Positions 1 through 8,170 of a stretch of 64,000 bases of DNA are shown here, in pieces. Location of the stretch: contig CAJSYJ010000001.1 of the NCBI GenBank assembly GCA_910574205.1, forward strand, positions 806,001-870,000. Reading direction: 5' to 3'. Position numbers and translations under genes: made by a program. The DNA is from Bacteroidales bacterium. Its GTDB lineage: Bacteria > Bacteroidota > Bacteroidia > Bacteroidales > Rikenellaceae. Within the stretch, counting starts at the first letter, position 1, and the number at the start of each line of letters is the position of its first letter. Below the pieces are notes generated by a model. The model was given only the letters and a program-made list of their open reading frames with translations, was not told the DNA's origin and searched no databases.

Positions 1-377
1 TATATGCGGTAGCTGCCGTATGCGACCTTCATGCGGAACGTCGCACGCGGCGTCGTCCGCTCAGCGATGCCGCTGCCGGTACGCTCCTCCTCGCTGAGCG
101 TATAGCCGCCCTCGCCCTCCTCCAAATAGCAGGTCTGGACGAGCTTGTTGTCGTTATCGTAGAACAGCACGCATAGATTGTCGATGCTCTTGACGGCATC
201 GCCCGCCGTGCGTGTGCCGCCGTCAAGGCCCGCAGTCAGCGGTTTGAAGTCGACCGCAGCCGAAACGATGCACTCGCCCTCCGACATACCGCCAGCAGAG
301 TCGACGTCGTCCCTGACGCACGACGACGCGACAAGACAGATGACCGATAATATATAATATAAAACCTTACGTTTCAT
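1..377 (-). CDS. Fimbrillin-like lipoprotein, N-terminal part (cut by window edge)
   Basis: Only the first 125 codons are inside the window; the gene continues past position 1. The start at 377 follows the upstream fimbrial gene by 24 bp. The protein begins with a basic N-terminus, a hydrophobic stretch and a lipobox-like end with Cys20 (VASSC), so it should be an exported lipoprotein. The TRTAG stretch followed by SIDNLCVLFYDNDN is the usual beginning of the first beta-sandwich of FimA/Mfa-type fimbrillins. By position, as the last visible gene of the operon, it is probably an accessory or tip subunit. Family assignment rests on the N-terminal pattern alone. Confidence 0.75.
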   Translation of the reverse strand, partial: MKRKVLYYILSVICLVASSCVRDDVDSAGGMSEGECIVSAAVDFKPLTAGLDGGTRTAGDAVKSIDNLCVLFYDNDNKLVQTCYLEEGEGGYTLSEEERTGSGIAERTTPRATFRMKVAYGSYRI

Positions 378-401
378 ACTCCTAAAACATATCCTAATCG
401 T

Positions 402-1463
402 TTAATTCAGGCCGAACGAGGGATCGAGCTTGACCTCGCCGTAGGGCAGCAGGTCGACTTTCCACTCGACATCGGTGTCCGATATGCCTATTCTGACCAC
501 GACGTGCGTATTGCGCGGCAGCGTCGAGAGATCGGTAAAGTAGTCGCCGCACTCCGCGCCGTCGACCAGGATCTTCATCGAATAGTTGCGCTTGTCGCCC
601 GAGGTATCGACGTAGCGGCCCTCCAAGAGATATATCGGCGCAAGGCGCTTCTGCACGTTACGGGCAAGTTTCACAGGCAGCCCGCCGCCCAGACTGAATG
701 TATAGTAACCGTTGTTGACGCCGGCCGCAGGCACGTCGTAATCGACTATATCGCCATTCTCGTCGCGCTCGACATTATGCGGCAGCAGATACTCCGCGCG
801 CGACATCTTGTCGATCGACAGCCCGGTCAGCGACACCTCCCTGCCGCTGCGGTTGGTAATCAGGAACGTGAACTTGACGGCGGCGCGCGTGATAGTCAGA
901 TCGCACGAGCAGTCGCTGTCGGGCACCTCGACCGTATGGCATTCGCTCATGGGCAGCGCACCGACGATCTGCTCCGAGGCGCTCTGCAACGACAGCGTAA
1001 GCCCCTCGACACGCTCGGCGGGAAACTCCGTACCCACGGCGAGCGACCCCAGATCGAAATCGATGAGCGGATGCGACACGCCGTCGACGCCGACGCGGCT
1101 CGTGAGCTCGTTGGCGAACAGATATATGCGCTTTTTCTCGCGGCCGTAGACACGGAACGTCTCGTCGCCGTAGCGCTCCACAGCGGATGTAAGCCGCAGG
1201 AAGCGGTTGTGCTCGATCGTACCGTCGGCTCTGACCACCACGATGCGCAGCGTCCGCATGCGCTCGTCGTCGCTTTGAGCCTCCTCGTATCCGGCACGCG
1301 TCTGCGGCGAGGCGATGTCGGATGCGGCCACGTTGATTTGCAGATTGACCATAACCGACTCGGGCACGACATCCCCCACCGTGTCGCTGCAACCGGCAGA
1401 CGCAAACAGCAGCGGCAGCAGCACGACACGCACTCGGCGCAATATGTCGTAATGTTTCATCAT
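402..1463 (-). CDS. FimB/Mfa2-type fimbrial lipoprotein
   Basis: 353 residues with a signal peptide and lipobox Cys25 (FASAGC). The body has the fimbrillin pattern: an early run of beta strands (LQINVAAS, MRTLRIVVVRADG) and the tail VEWKVDLLPYGEVKLDPSFG, typical of FimB/Mfa2 anchor or accessory proteins. It lies 21 bp after the preceding fimbrial gene and 24 bp before the next, inside a tight operon. Known members sit at the outer membrane, anchor the fimbria and limit its length, or form part of the tip. Which of these roles applies cannot be told from sequence. An alternative start one codon downstream exists (MM). Confidence 0.8.
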   Translation of the reverse strand: MMKHYDILRRVRVVLLPLLFASAGCSDTVGDVVPESVMVNLQINVAASDIASPQTRAGYEEAQSDDERMRTLRIVVVRADGTIEHNRFLRLTSAVERYGDETFRVYGREKKRIYLFANELTSRVGVDGVSHPLIDFDLGSLAVGTEFPAERVEGLTLSLQSASEQIVGALPMSECHTVEVPDSDCSCDLTITRAAVKFTFLITNRSGREVSLTGLSIDKMSRAEYLLPHNVERDENGDIVDYDVPAAGVNNGYYTFSLGGGLPVKLARNVQKRLAPIYLLEGRYVDTSGDKRNYSMKILVDGAECGDYFTDLSTLPRNTHVVVRIGISDTDVEWKVDLLPYGEVKLDPSFGLN

Positions 1464-1484
1464 AACATCGTTACCCTTTTCCCT

Positions 1485-2495
1485 TTACAGCTCGGAATCG
1501 TTTATACGCACAGTCCAGTCGTTGATCTTGATGACGGTCTTGATCCATGACATATCGCCGCTGAGGAAGAATACCACCGACCACTCGCTCTGCCTGTCGA
1601 GGAACTCCTGCGGCTGCATGTCGGCATAAAGCTCGCTTTTGAGCATCATCAGGCAGTTGTTCAGCGGCAGGTCTATGATGTTGCGGCCGTCGGCCCTGCG
1701 GCGCACGACAAGACGCGGCGCGTTGCCGGTCATAAGACGCGATACCGAGAGCTCGGCGAACGCCGCCACGACTTCGCGACCGCCGTCGGTAATCCCCATA
1801 GAGGTCTGTCCCCGCGCCCACGGACGGTAGAGCACCTCGCCGCACGGGATAGTGAGATTGTCGACCCCGAAGAGGGTGTTGTCGTCGGTTATCTCGAAGT
1901 CGAAGTCGTCGACGTCGACCTTATCGCCGCTCATCTGTTGCAGCACGATGCGGATGTTGTTCGTATCCTTCATCATCCTGACTACGCCCTCGTTGTACAG
2001 GTCGCCCGTCGGGAGCGTCAGCGCACCCCAGTAGAGAGGGTGCAGATTGCGGCGGTCGTCATCGCTCAGACAGTCGGCATCGAGCGCCGTGCGAAGATCG
2101 CTCATCTGCGACCCCTCGGCAGGCTCCTGCACGAATCCGAACGAGGCTTTCTCGCACGCCATACCGCCGTATGCCACGAAACGGTACACTCCCGGTTCGA
2201 GGTCGAGCTTCATGCGATAGCCCTCACGACGCAACGCCTCGCCCGTCTCGGTATATGTGCCGACATAACGTCCGTCGGCATCGTACACCAGCAGCGTAAG
2301 GCAGTCCACCTTGCTGGGGAATGCGTCGGCATACTCCATGTTGTAGTCGTAGACGAAGCGCAAAGACACACCGTGGTCGCACGGCGGCAGATCGTCGTAG
2401 ATGCTCTCGCACGAAGGCAGCGCGGAGATGATCGGTGCGGCGGCGAGCACCGCACCGAACAGTCGGCGGATAGTATTTCGTACTGCGCTTTTCAT
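1485..2495 (-). CDS. Mfa2/FimB-family fimbrial anchor lipoprotein
   Basis: 336 residues. A hydrophobic leader ends at lipobox Cys29 (SALPSC), followed by ESIYDDLPPCDHGVSLRF, a very characteristic opening of the Mfa2/FimB family. The sequence then gives repeated beta strands (VDCLTLLVYDADGRYVGTY, GVYRFVAYGG). The gene begins 6 bp after the stop of the Mfa1-type fimbrillin, the expected place for the anchor. The last 15 residues closely resemble the last 15 residues of that fimbrillin (shared WTVR and ND), which is odd for an anchor and is reported as a finding. The role is outer-membrane anchoring and control of fimbria length, by family knowledge. Confidence 0.88.
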   Translation of the reverse strand: MKSAVRNTIRRLFGAVLAAAPIISALPSCESIYDDLPPCDHGVSLRFVYDYNMEYADAFPSKVDCLTLLVYDADGRYVGTYTETGEALRREGYRMKLDLEPGVYRFVAYGGMACEKASFGFVQEPAEGSQMSDLRTALDADCLSDDDRRNLHPLYWGALTLPTGDLYNEGVVRMMKDTNNIRIVLQQMSGDKVDVDDFDFEITDDNTLFGVDNLTIPCGEVLYRPWARGQTSMGITDGGREVVAAFAELSVSRLMTGNAPRLVVRRRADGRNIIDLPLNNCLMMLKSELYADMQPQEFLDRQSEWSVVFFLSGDMSWIKTVIKINDWTVRINDSEL

Positions 2496-2501
2496 CGTAG
2501 C

Positions 2502-4451
2502 TTAGAACTCGAAGTCGTTGACGCGCACCGTCCACGGACGCACCTGAATCGAGAGCGAGAGATATACGTCGCCATCCTCGTCGGGATTGTCGGGATCGAC
2601 CGGATCGGGATCGTTGTCGGTAATACGGGGATGACCCAGACGGCTGATGCCCGTTACGGCCAGCTTGTAGACGTTGTTACGCACCACGCCGAACTCCATA
2701 GTGCCCATAGATCCGGGATAGCCGTTGTCGTTGTGACGGTTCCACGCATAGTAGTAGAAGTAGTAGCCGGCACCGGCATTCTTGTCGGCATCCATCTCCG
2801 AGTCGTTGCTTGCCTGATAGAGCGTGAAGCCCGCCGCCTTGGCTGCGGCACGGAACGCCGTCAGGGCATTCGTCTCCTCGTCGGTGCCTGCGGCAGCCAC
2901 AAGAGCCTGATACAGCTCGTTGGGGTTGCCCTTGTCGTTGCTCGACATGGCGGCGGTGTGGAGCGGAGAGCCTGCGCCAGCCGTAGCGGCGGCGCGCACC
3001 ACCTCGTCGTTCCAGCCTACATAGAGGCGGTTCTGGAACAGATAGAGGATCGGGTAGTTCTTGTCGCCCTCGGCCGTAGGTACGGTCAGCGTATACGAAC
3101 CTCCCTCGATATCCGTCGGAACATAGGCGCCCTTTATCGCGTCGTCGAGGTTCTTGTGCGCCTCCGGCAGGTTGTCGCCCGCGAGCAGCTTGCCCTTGAA
3201 GACTACACCCGTGGTAATGCCGCTCTTCTGGTTGCCGGCGTCGCCCGGGATCGTATTCTCGGTAACGTAGCGCCATATATGATAGCCGTCCTTGTACTTG
3301 TCGGTCGGAGTCCACTGGTCGGAATCCTCCGTCAGGCCGAGCACGTCGTCGATCCAGTAGTTGTCCCAGTGGTTGCGCGTGTTGCCGTCGATGATACCCA
3401 TGTCGTTGAACAGCGGGAAGTTGAAGTGCGACTTCAAATCGGCCGTCACGTCCGACAGAGAGCTGTTCGAATTCTTAAATTCGGCATCGGTATCGACGAC
3501 ATAGTTGGTCATGGTCTCAGCACCGCACACGGCGTAACCCGCGCCTGCTGGCAGACCGTCGTTCGATACGCGGCGCAGATAGTAGAACTCCTTGCTCATG
3601 TTGACCAAGCCCATGCGCACGAGCTTCACTTTCAGGCTGCCGTCGTTTTCGCCGCCCGTAGTGCCGATATCGTAGGTGTTGTCGCCTGCGTACTTATCGA
3701 CGCTGCCGTCGCGGAAATCGAAACGAGCCACCGAACGCTCGACATCGATAGGACCTCGCTTGGTCAGGTTGTCGACATTGCCGTCGTTATCGCCGCTCAG
3801 ACTGAACGGATGCGACTCCGACGAGTATGTCTCGACCCACTCGTCGAACGTATCGGGGATACTGCGCTCGGCAACCGAGGCGTTGGACATGAGGAACGAA
3901 TTGTCGGCCCAGATCGAAACGTTGCTTTCGGCACCCTCGTTCCACTTGTCGCCCTGCAACACGCGGCATACCGAGTCGACCCACGAAGCGTCGGAAGTCG
4001 ACTTCATGCTTGCCATTAGCTCGACCAGATGCTGCGTCGGATTGCAGAATACATATACTCTGATATCGCCCTTGGAGTGGCCGTCCTGATCGTACATCTT
4101 CTGTATGTCGGTGCGCTCGATCGCAGCCTTGGCCGCAACGGTATTGCTGGCCGAGGGTTTGGCCAGACCGCCCACGATGCTGTGGGCTATGTACTCGTCG
4201 GCCGTGGTGGCCAGCACGAGCATGAGCGTATTGACGTTGTTCTCGACATCCTTGCCCACCTCGACGCCGGTGTCGACACCCGTCGACGAACGCACGCCCT
4301 TCTTCGAGGGCAGTGAGACCGAAAGGCTCATGTAGGCGACCTCGCCTTTATCGACCGGACGGTCGTATCCGCCGCCTGCATGGTCGCTGCTGCACCCTGC
4401 AAAAAATCCCATAAGGAGAGTGCCTGCCAAAAGTTTACTCCAAATTTTCAT
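2502..4451 (-). CDS. Mfa1-type major fimbrial subunit (fimbrillin)
   Basis: 649 residues with a lipoprotein signal ending at Cys20 (GFFAGC). The N-terminal domain opens with YMSLSVSLPSKKG; the C-terminal domain ends with a proline/aspartate-rich linker near residue 615 and the strand VRPWTVRVNDFEF. Size and layout fit Mfa1-type fimbrillins, which are lipidated, exported to the surface, trimmed by an Arg/Lys-type protease and assembled by strand donation. A basic stretch (KKGVRSS, about residues 50-56) could be the cleavage region. It is the third gene of the operon, directly before the Mfa2-type anchor. Fimbriae of this group mediate adhesion and biofilm formation. Confidence 0.85.
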   Translation of the reverse strand: MKIWSKLLAGTLLMGFFAGCSSDHAGGGYDRPVDKGEVAYMSLSVSLPSKKGVRSSTGVDTGVEVGKDVENNVNTLMLVLATTADEYIAHSIVGGLAKPSASNTVAAKAAIERTDIQKMYDQDGHSKGDIRVYVFCNPTQHLVELMASMKSTSDASWVDSVCRVLQGDKWNEGAESNVSIWADNSFLMSNASVAERSIPDTFDEWVETYSSESHPFSLSGDNDGNVDNLTKRGPIDVERSVARFDFRDGSVDKYAGDNTYDIGTTGGENDGSLKVKLVRMGLVNMSKEFYYLRRVSNDGLPAGAGYAVCGAETMTNYVVDTDAEFKNSNSSLSDVTADLKSHFNFPLFNDMGIIDGNTRNHWDNYWIDDVLGLTEDSDQWTPTDKYKDGYHIWRYVTENTIPGDAGNQKSGITTGVVFKGKLLAGDNLPEAHKNLDDAIKGAYVPTDIEGGSYTLTVPTAEGDKNYPILYLFQNRLYVGWNDEVVRAAATAGAGSPLHTAAMSSNDKGNPNELYQALVAAAGTDEETNALTAFRAAAKAAGFTLYQASNDSEMDADKNAGAGYYFYYYAWNRHNDNGYPGSMGTMEFGVVRNNVYKLAVTGISRLGHPRITDNDPDPVDPDNPDEDGDVYLSLSIQVRPWTVRVNDFEF

Positions 4452-4477
4452 TTTACTCGTACTTTTTATTATTTCGT

Positions 4478-5923
4478 TTATTCGTTGTTCTCGTTCTTTA
4501 TACGCTCTATCATATCCAGCGCCCCTGCCGCCTCGGCCACACCGCCGTCGCGTGCCTCGGCGAAGAGTCTGCCGGCGAGCATGTAATCGCCTTCGAGGGC
4601 GGCATATATACCGCGGGCATAGGTCGCCTCGGCCGACGATCCGGCCTTGGCAAGATAACGCTCGGCACGCTTCATATCCGACAGAGACATAGCGGCATTG
4701 GCCGCATTGAGGTTAGCCGCGGCATCGTCGGGGAACATCCTCACGGCTATGGCGAATACCTCGTCGTACTCCTCGCTGCCGGGAGTAAGCCCCTGCGCCG
4801 CCAGATACATCTCCTGCAAGCTCAGCTTCTGCGGCGCCGTAGAGAGAAGGCGCCGTATCTCGTCGACGTCGGTATATGTGCGGACCGTATACTCGACCTC
4901 GTAGTCCGAGTGGCGCAGTGCGGGATAGACCTCGCGCAGCAGGTAGGCGTAGTCGTCCGGGTAGTCGCGCCTGATCCTCGCATCCTTGGCATCGGGCGAC
5001 AGGTCGCTGTCGATCAGCGAGAGTATCCCGCTGCGCGACACAATGTCCGACTGCTCGACGAAGCGCCGCAGCCCCTGCCAGTCCTCCGGCTCGTAGGCCG
5101 TCAAGATCATCTCATCGGGCAGATCGTACTGGCGCAGCACATAATCTTTCAGCGTCGCGGTACGTCCCTTAGCCAGACGCACGTTATTGTCATAGGGTCC
5201 CTCGGGCGAGGCGTAACCCTTGATGCGGATCGACGTAATGCGCGTATCGGGATCGTTGCGCACGAGATCTATCGTGGCCACGATCTTGCGCAGCTCCTCG
5301 GGGTTGCGGCGGTAGTCCTCGTATATCTCGGTGCGGTTGATCGGGAAATCGATATATGCCGAGCCCTTCACGGTGCGCGTCTTTACCCTCTCGGCAACGG
5401 GACTTACATATACGAACGACGGCTCGAAGCGCATCGGCTCCCTCTTCGGGGCAAGGTCGAGCCGCGCCAGCTGCTCGCCGTAGCGCTCCGCCTCCTCGTC
5501 GCAGCAGCCGCTCACTACGCCGTCGATGCCGATCCGCCCCGAGGCCATCCACTCGCCGTAGGGTACTACGGTGCGATACTCGATACGCTCCACCCGCCCA
5601 TGGCGGTAAATGGTCTCGCAGGCCGCCTTCCGGTCGTTGCGCAGATGATGATAATAGCGGTTGCGACCGGCTATCATGACCGGCTGCATGCGCAGCGTAT
5701 CGCCCCCGGCCGCAATGTAGGGCGTAAGGCAGAGATCGTTGTTGCTCTTCAACTCCAACGATCTTATGTCGATATCCATCGCCACGAAAACCCTCTCCCC
5801 GTCGCGCGATACGGCCACCTCGCCCACGCTCACTGCGTCGCCCAGCGTCGTCTGCGCATCGGCGCTCGTCGCGGCGGCGGCGAGCAGGAAGATACTGCAA
5901 AATAATTCGGTTATTCTGTTCAT
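4478..5923 (-). CDS. DUF3868/OmpA-like outer-membrane-associated protein
   Basis: 481 residues from the ATG at 5923. An in-frame extension upstream to 6079 would overlap the DUF3575 gene and lacks a leader, whereas the chosen start gives a clean signal peptide ending at ADA-Q about residue 23. Residues 24-180 look like the DUF3868 region. Residues 185-300 resemble an OmpA-like peptidoglycan-binding fold, with GYASPEGPYDNN at 236-247 and an LAKGRTATLKDYV helix. The C-terminal 100 residues are helical and TPR-like. Genes of this type regularly precede Mfa/Fim fimbrial genes in Bacteroidales, probably linking the fimbrial platform to the cell wall; the exact role is unknown. Confidence 0.82.
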   Translation of the reverse strand: MNRITELFCSIFLLAAAATSADAQTTLGDAVSVGEVAVSRDGERVFVAMDIDIRSLELKSNNDLCLTPYIAAGGDTLRMQPVMIAGRNRYYHHLRNDRKAACETIYRHGRVERIEYRTVVPYGEWMASGRIGIDGVVSGCCDEEAERYGEQLARLDLAPKREPMRFEPSFVYVSPVAERVKTRTVKGSAYIDFPINRTEIYEDYRRNPEELRKIVATIDLVRNDPDTRITSIRIKGYASPEGPYDNNVRLAKGRTATLKDYVLRQYDLPDEMILTAYEPEDWQGLRRFVEQSDIVSRSGILSLIDSDLSPDAKDARIRRDYPDDYAYLLREVYPALRHSDYEVEYTVRTYTDVDEIRRLLSTAPQKLSLQEMYLAAQGLTPGSEEYDEVFAIAVRMFPDDAAANLNAANAAMSLSDMKRAERYLAKAGSSAEATYARGIYAALEGDYMLAGRLFAEARDGGVAEAAGALDMIERIKNENNE

Positions 5924-5945
5924 TTCGCTATATGTTTTTGTCCTG

Positions 5946-6542
5946 TCAGAACGTATACACCAGATTGACTGCCGCTTTGGTGGGTCCGACGTAGTGGTGC
6001 GGTCTGTCCTCCGAGAGTTTCCGTCCGCATGCGGCGCACGGGTAGCTGTCGAAACGCGTGTAGATGTATCCCAGACCAATCTCGGCTTCGAGGTTCCAGT
6101 GGCGTCCGAGAATCCACGCGTAGCCGTAGGCCACGCCGGCTCCCACGAACCAGCCCTGATAACGTCTGTCGGCCAGTTTTCTGAAATCGGTGCCGAGGAA
6201 CGATATGCCCGGGTTTATGCCGCCGACGTTGTACTGTCCTCCCAGCGCATGCCCTGCGATGAAGTGTCCCGCAAAACGGTCGCAAAACCAGTAGCGAGCC
6301 TCGGGCTGCACGAGCCAGTGCTTCCAGCGGCGGTCGCCCGAGAGCGTCCAGCCGTTATAGTTTGCCGACACGTCGAGCGTCCAGCGCGGAGCGAGCCCCA
6401 CCTCGACGCCGGCATTCGCCGTAAACGCGGCAATGTCATAGAGTAAATTGGTCTTTACGGCAACATCCTGCCCTTTGGCGCTTATGCTCCCTAACACTAA
6501 AAACAGAAACAAAAGTGCCTTGAATCGCGTATTAGTTTTCAT
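5946..6542 (-). CDS. DUF3575 outer-membrane beta-barrel-like protein
   Basis: 198 residues with a cleavable signal peptide ending near residue 24 (SAKGQ). Alternating-strand segments rich in aromatic girdle residues follow (VAVKTNLLYDIAAFTANAGVEV, ARYWFCDRFAGHF, WFVGAGVAYGYAWIL), ending in LVYTF, an aromatic C-terminus typical of outer-membrane barrels. The pattern matches DUF3575 proteins, which accompany DUF3868 and fimbrillin genes. It is the first gene of the six-gene operon, with a two-box Bacteroidota promoter about 80 bp upstream. Two Cys in CAAC (near residue 166) are unusual for a barrel. Function beyond association with fimbriae is unknown. Confidence 0.8.
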   Translation of the reverse strand: MKTNTRFKALLFLFLVLGSISAKGQDVAVKTNLLYDIAAFTANAGVEVGLAPRWTLDVSANYNGWTLSGDRRWKHWLVQPEARYWFCDRFAGHFIAGHALGGQYNVGGINPGISFLGTDFRKLADRRYQGWFVGAGVAYGYAWILGRHWNLEAEIGLGYIYTRFDSYPCAACGRKLSEDRPHHYVGPTKAAVNLVYTF

Positions 6543-6623
6543 AGCTTATTGCTTTGCGGCTTAGGCCGTCGACCTCAACCGCCTCGATTACAATATTTCA
6601 CAAGAATTGTGAAATTCGAAGCG

Positions 6624-6654
6624 CAAAGTTAAAATATAATGAATGTTTTTTCAA
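6624..6654 (-). promoter_or_regulatory. Promoter of the fimbrial operon
   Basis: Read on the minus strand, TTG (6652-6654) is followed after 20 bp by TAACTTTG (6624-6631), a full match to the Bacteroidota -33/-7 consensus. Transcription would start near 6617, giving a leader of about 75 nt before the DUF3575 ATG. A run of ten C (G on the transcribed strand's sense) lies 30 bp upstream of the -33 box. Confidence 0.8.
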
Positions 6655-6684
6655 GAAATTTTTCGTTTTTTTTATGTCGAAAAT

Positions 6685-6694
6685 CCCCCCCCCC
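6685..6694. repeat. Homopolymer run C10
   Basis: Ten consecutive C on the plus strand, between the divergent fimbrial and nrnA promoters, 30 bp upstream of the fimbrial -33 box. A run this long is prone to length change during replication. Confidence 0.9.
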
Positions 6695-7024
6695 TATCAA
6701 TATATCCCAGAATGCCAACAACTTACATATAATAATTTTATATTGTTACAACCGCGCTCCGCATCGCTGACTCAGCACCCCGCCGCTAAGCCGCCGCCAC
6801 AGCCGACACAATGAGCACGATGACAGCCGATAAGCTCCGGCGGCAGCTGCTCGCGCGCACTCTCGCAGCCCCCGGCAGCAAAATGTCCCATCGTCGCAAA
6901 CCGTCCGGCAGAGGCCCCGCCGCAATTACACCGAATCGGAAATGCCATGAATATAATGATACGCCCGCAGCCGGCGCCGAACCAAAGCCTTAATCCCACT
7001 GCAACAGACTATTGGGACGCACCA

Positions 7025-7048
7025 CGCAGGCCGCGGCCGCGGCCTGCG
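7025..7048. repeat. Perfect 24-bp GC-rich palindrome
   Basis: A 12-bp arm (CGCAGGCCGCGG) is followed directly by its reverse complement. It lies 23 bp upstream of the nrnA -33 box. It could be an operator or the terminator-like end of a minus-strand transcript; no U tract follows on either strand. Confidence 0.85.
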
Positions 7049-7070
7049 GAGTAGCGCCGCAGGACAAAAT

Positions 7071-7101
7071 TTGCTTTTGCGCACGGATTTGCTTATATTT
7101 G
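7071..7101 (+). promoter_or_regulatory. Promoter of nrnA/ABC exporter operon
   Basis: TTG at 7071-7073, 20 bp spacer, TATATTTG at 7094-7101. The start codon at 7127 is 25 bp further on, so the leader would be about 20 nt. Confidence 0.8.
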
Positions 7102-7126
7102 CACTCAACAAGTCAAACACGCTGAC

Positions 7127-8152
7127 ATGGATATCTCGAAAGACAAACTATCGGCATTGGGCGATATGCTGAGCCGGCCGCGCAAGATCGTCATCGTATC
7201 GCACACCAATCCCGACGGCGACGCGATAGGCTCATCGATAGCATGGGGCGACGTACTGGCGGCCACGGGGCACACCGTGACGCGAATACTACCCAACCGC
7301 TACCCCTATTATCTCGACTTCATGCCCGGCATCCGCGAGATAATCATCCACAAGAACGATACGGAGGGACGCGCCGCCGAGGCCATAGCCGAGGCCGACC
7401 TGATATTTTGTCTGGACTTCCACACAGTCACGCGTCTGGATGCGCTGGGCGACGCTATCGAGTCGAACCGCACGGCCGAGCGCGTGCTGATAGACCACCA
7501 CCTCGACCCGTCGACCGACTTCGATCTGATGATCTCGCACCCCACGGCATCGAGCACGAGCTATCTGGTGGCACGCATCATCGAGGAGATGTTCGGCGCC
7601 GGCAGCATCACGCGCCGCATGGCCGAGGTGCTGTTCGTTGGTATGATGACCGACACGGGCAACTTCGCATTCTCGTACATCACGCCCGACCTGTTCCGCG
7701 TCGTAGCGATGCTCTGCTCGACGGGGATCGACATACCGGCCATACACAACAGCGTCTACAACTCCTTTACCGAGGGCAGGGCGCGTCTGTTCGGATATGT
7801 CATAAACCGCAAGATGAAGATCTTCCACAACGGGCAGGTGGCGCACATGTCGCTTACCGAGCAGGAGATGCGCCGCTTCTGGTTCCAGCAAGGCGACTCG
7901 GAGGGCTTCGTGAACTATCCGCTGACAATACGCAAGATGAAGATGTCGGCGATTTTCATCGAGCACCACGACTTCATCCGCGTGTCGCTGCGCTCGCGCG
8001 GCAAGATCAACGTCAACCTCTTCGCCTCGCGCTACTTCAACGGCGGAGGCCACAAGAACGCCGCCGGCGGCAAGTCGTTCGCACCCATGGCCGAGACGCT
8101 GCGGCACTTCGAGGAGTCGGTCGCCGAGTTCGCCGCCGAAGGACTTTTATAG
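7127..8152 (+). CDS. nrnA: DHH/DHHA1 phosphoesterase, NrnA-like
   Basis: 341 residues. All DHH-superfamily motifs are visible: SHTNPDGDAIGSS (about residues 25-37), DLIFCLDFH, the DHH triad in LIDHHLDP, and GMMTDTGNFAFS. The C-terminal DHHA1 domain carries the glycine-rich RYFNGGGHKNAAGG. Proteins of this type are Mn-dependent cytoplasmic enzymes that degrade nanoRNAs and hydrolyse 3'-phosphoadenosine 5'-phosphate; some family members instead cleave cyclic dinucleotide products such as pApA, so the substrate is not fixed. The gene has its own promoter and is followed after 18 bp by the ABC exporter. Confidence 0.88.
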   Translation: MDISKDKLSALGDMLSRPRKIVIVSHTNPDGDAIGSSIAWGDVLAATGHTVTRILPNRYPYYLDFMPGIREIIIHKNDTEGRAAEAIAEADLIFCLDFHTVTRLDALGDAIESNRTAERVLIDHHLDPSTDFDLMISHPTASSTSYLVARIIEEMFGAGSITRRMAEVLFVGMMTDTGNFAFSYITPDLFRVVAMLCSTGIDIPAIHNSVYNSFTEGRARLFGYVINRKMKIFHNGQVAHMSLTEQEMRRFWFQQGDSEGFVNYPLTIRKMKMSAIFIEHHDFIRVSLRSRGKINVNLFASRYFNGGGHKNAAGGKSFAPMAETLRHFEESVAEFAAEGLL

Positions 8153-8170
8153 CAGTAGAAAACGAAAAAG

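Larger units (their letters stand above)
6543..7126. other. Intergenic region between fimbrial operon and nrnA
   Basis: This 584-bp gap holds the fimbrial promoter, a C10 run at 6685-6694, an AT-rich stretch, a 24-bp GC palindrome at 7025-7048 and the nrnA promoter. Short open frames here have no homology pattern I recognise and no leader or domain features, so no gene is called. Confidence 0.7.

Noticed and set aside
5924-6079. N-terminal extension of the DUF3868 gene
   Set aside because: It overlaps the end of the DUF3575 gene and would bury the signal peptide.
6554-6999. Short frames in the fimbrial/nrnA gap
   Set aside because: They cross the promoter, the C10 run and AT-rich control sequence and show no protein-like pattern.
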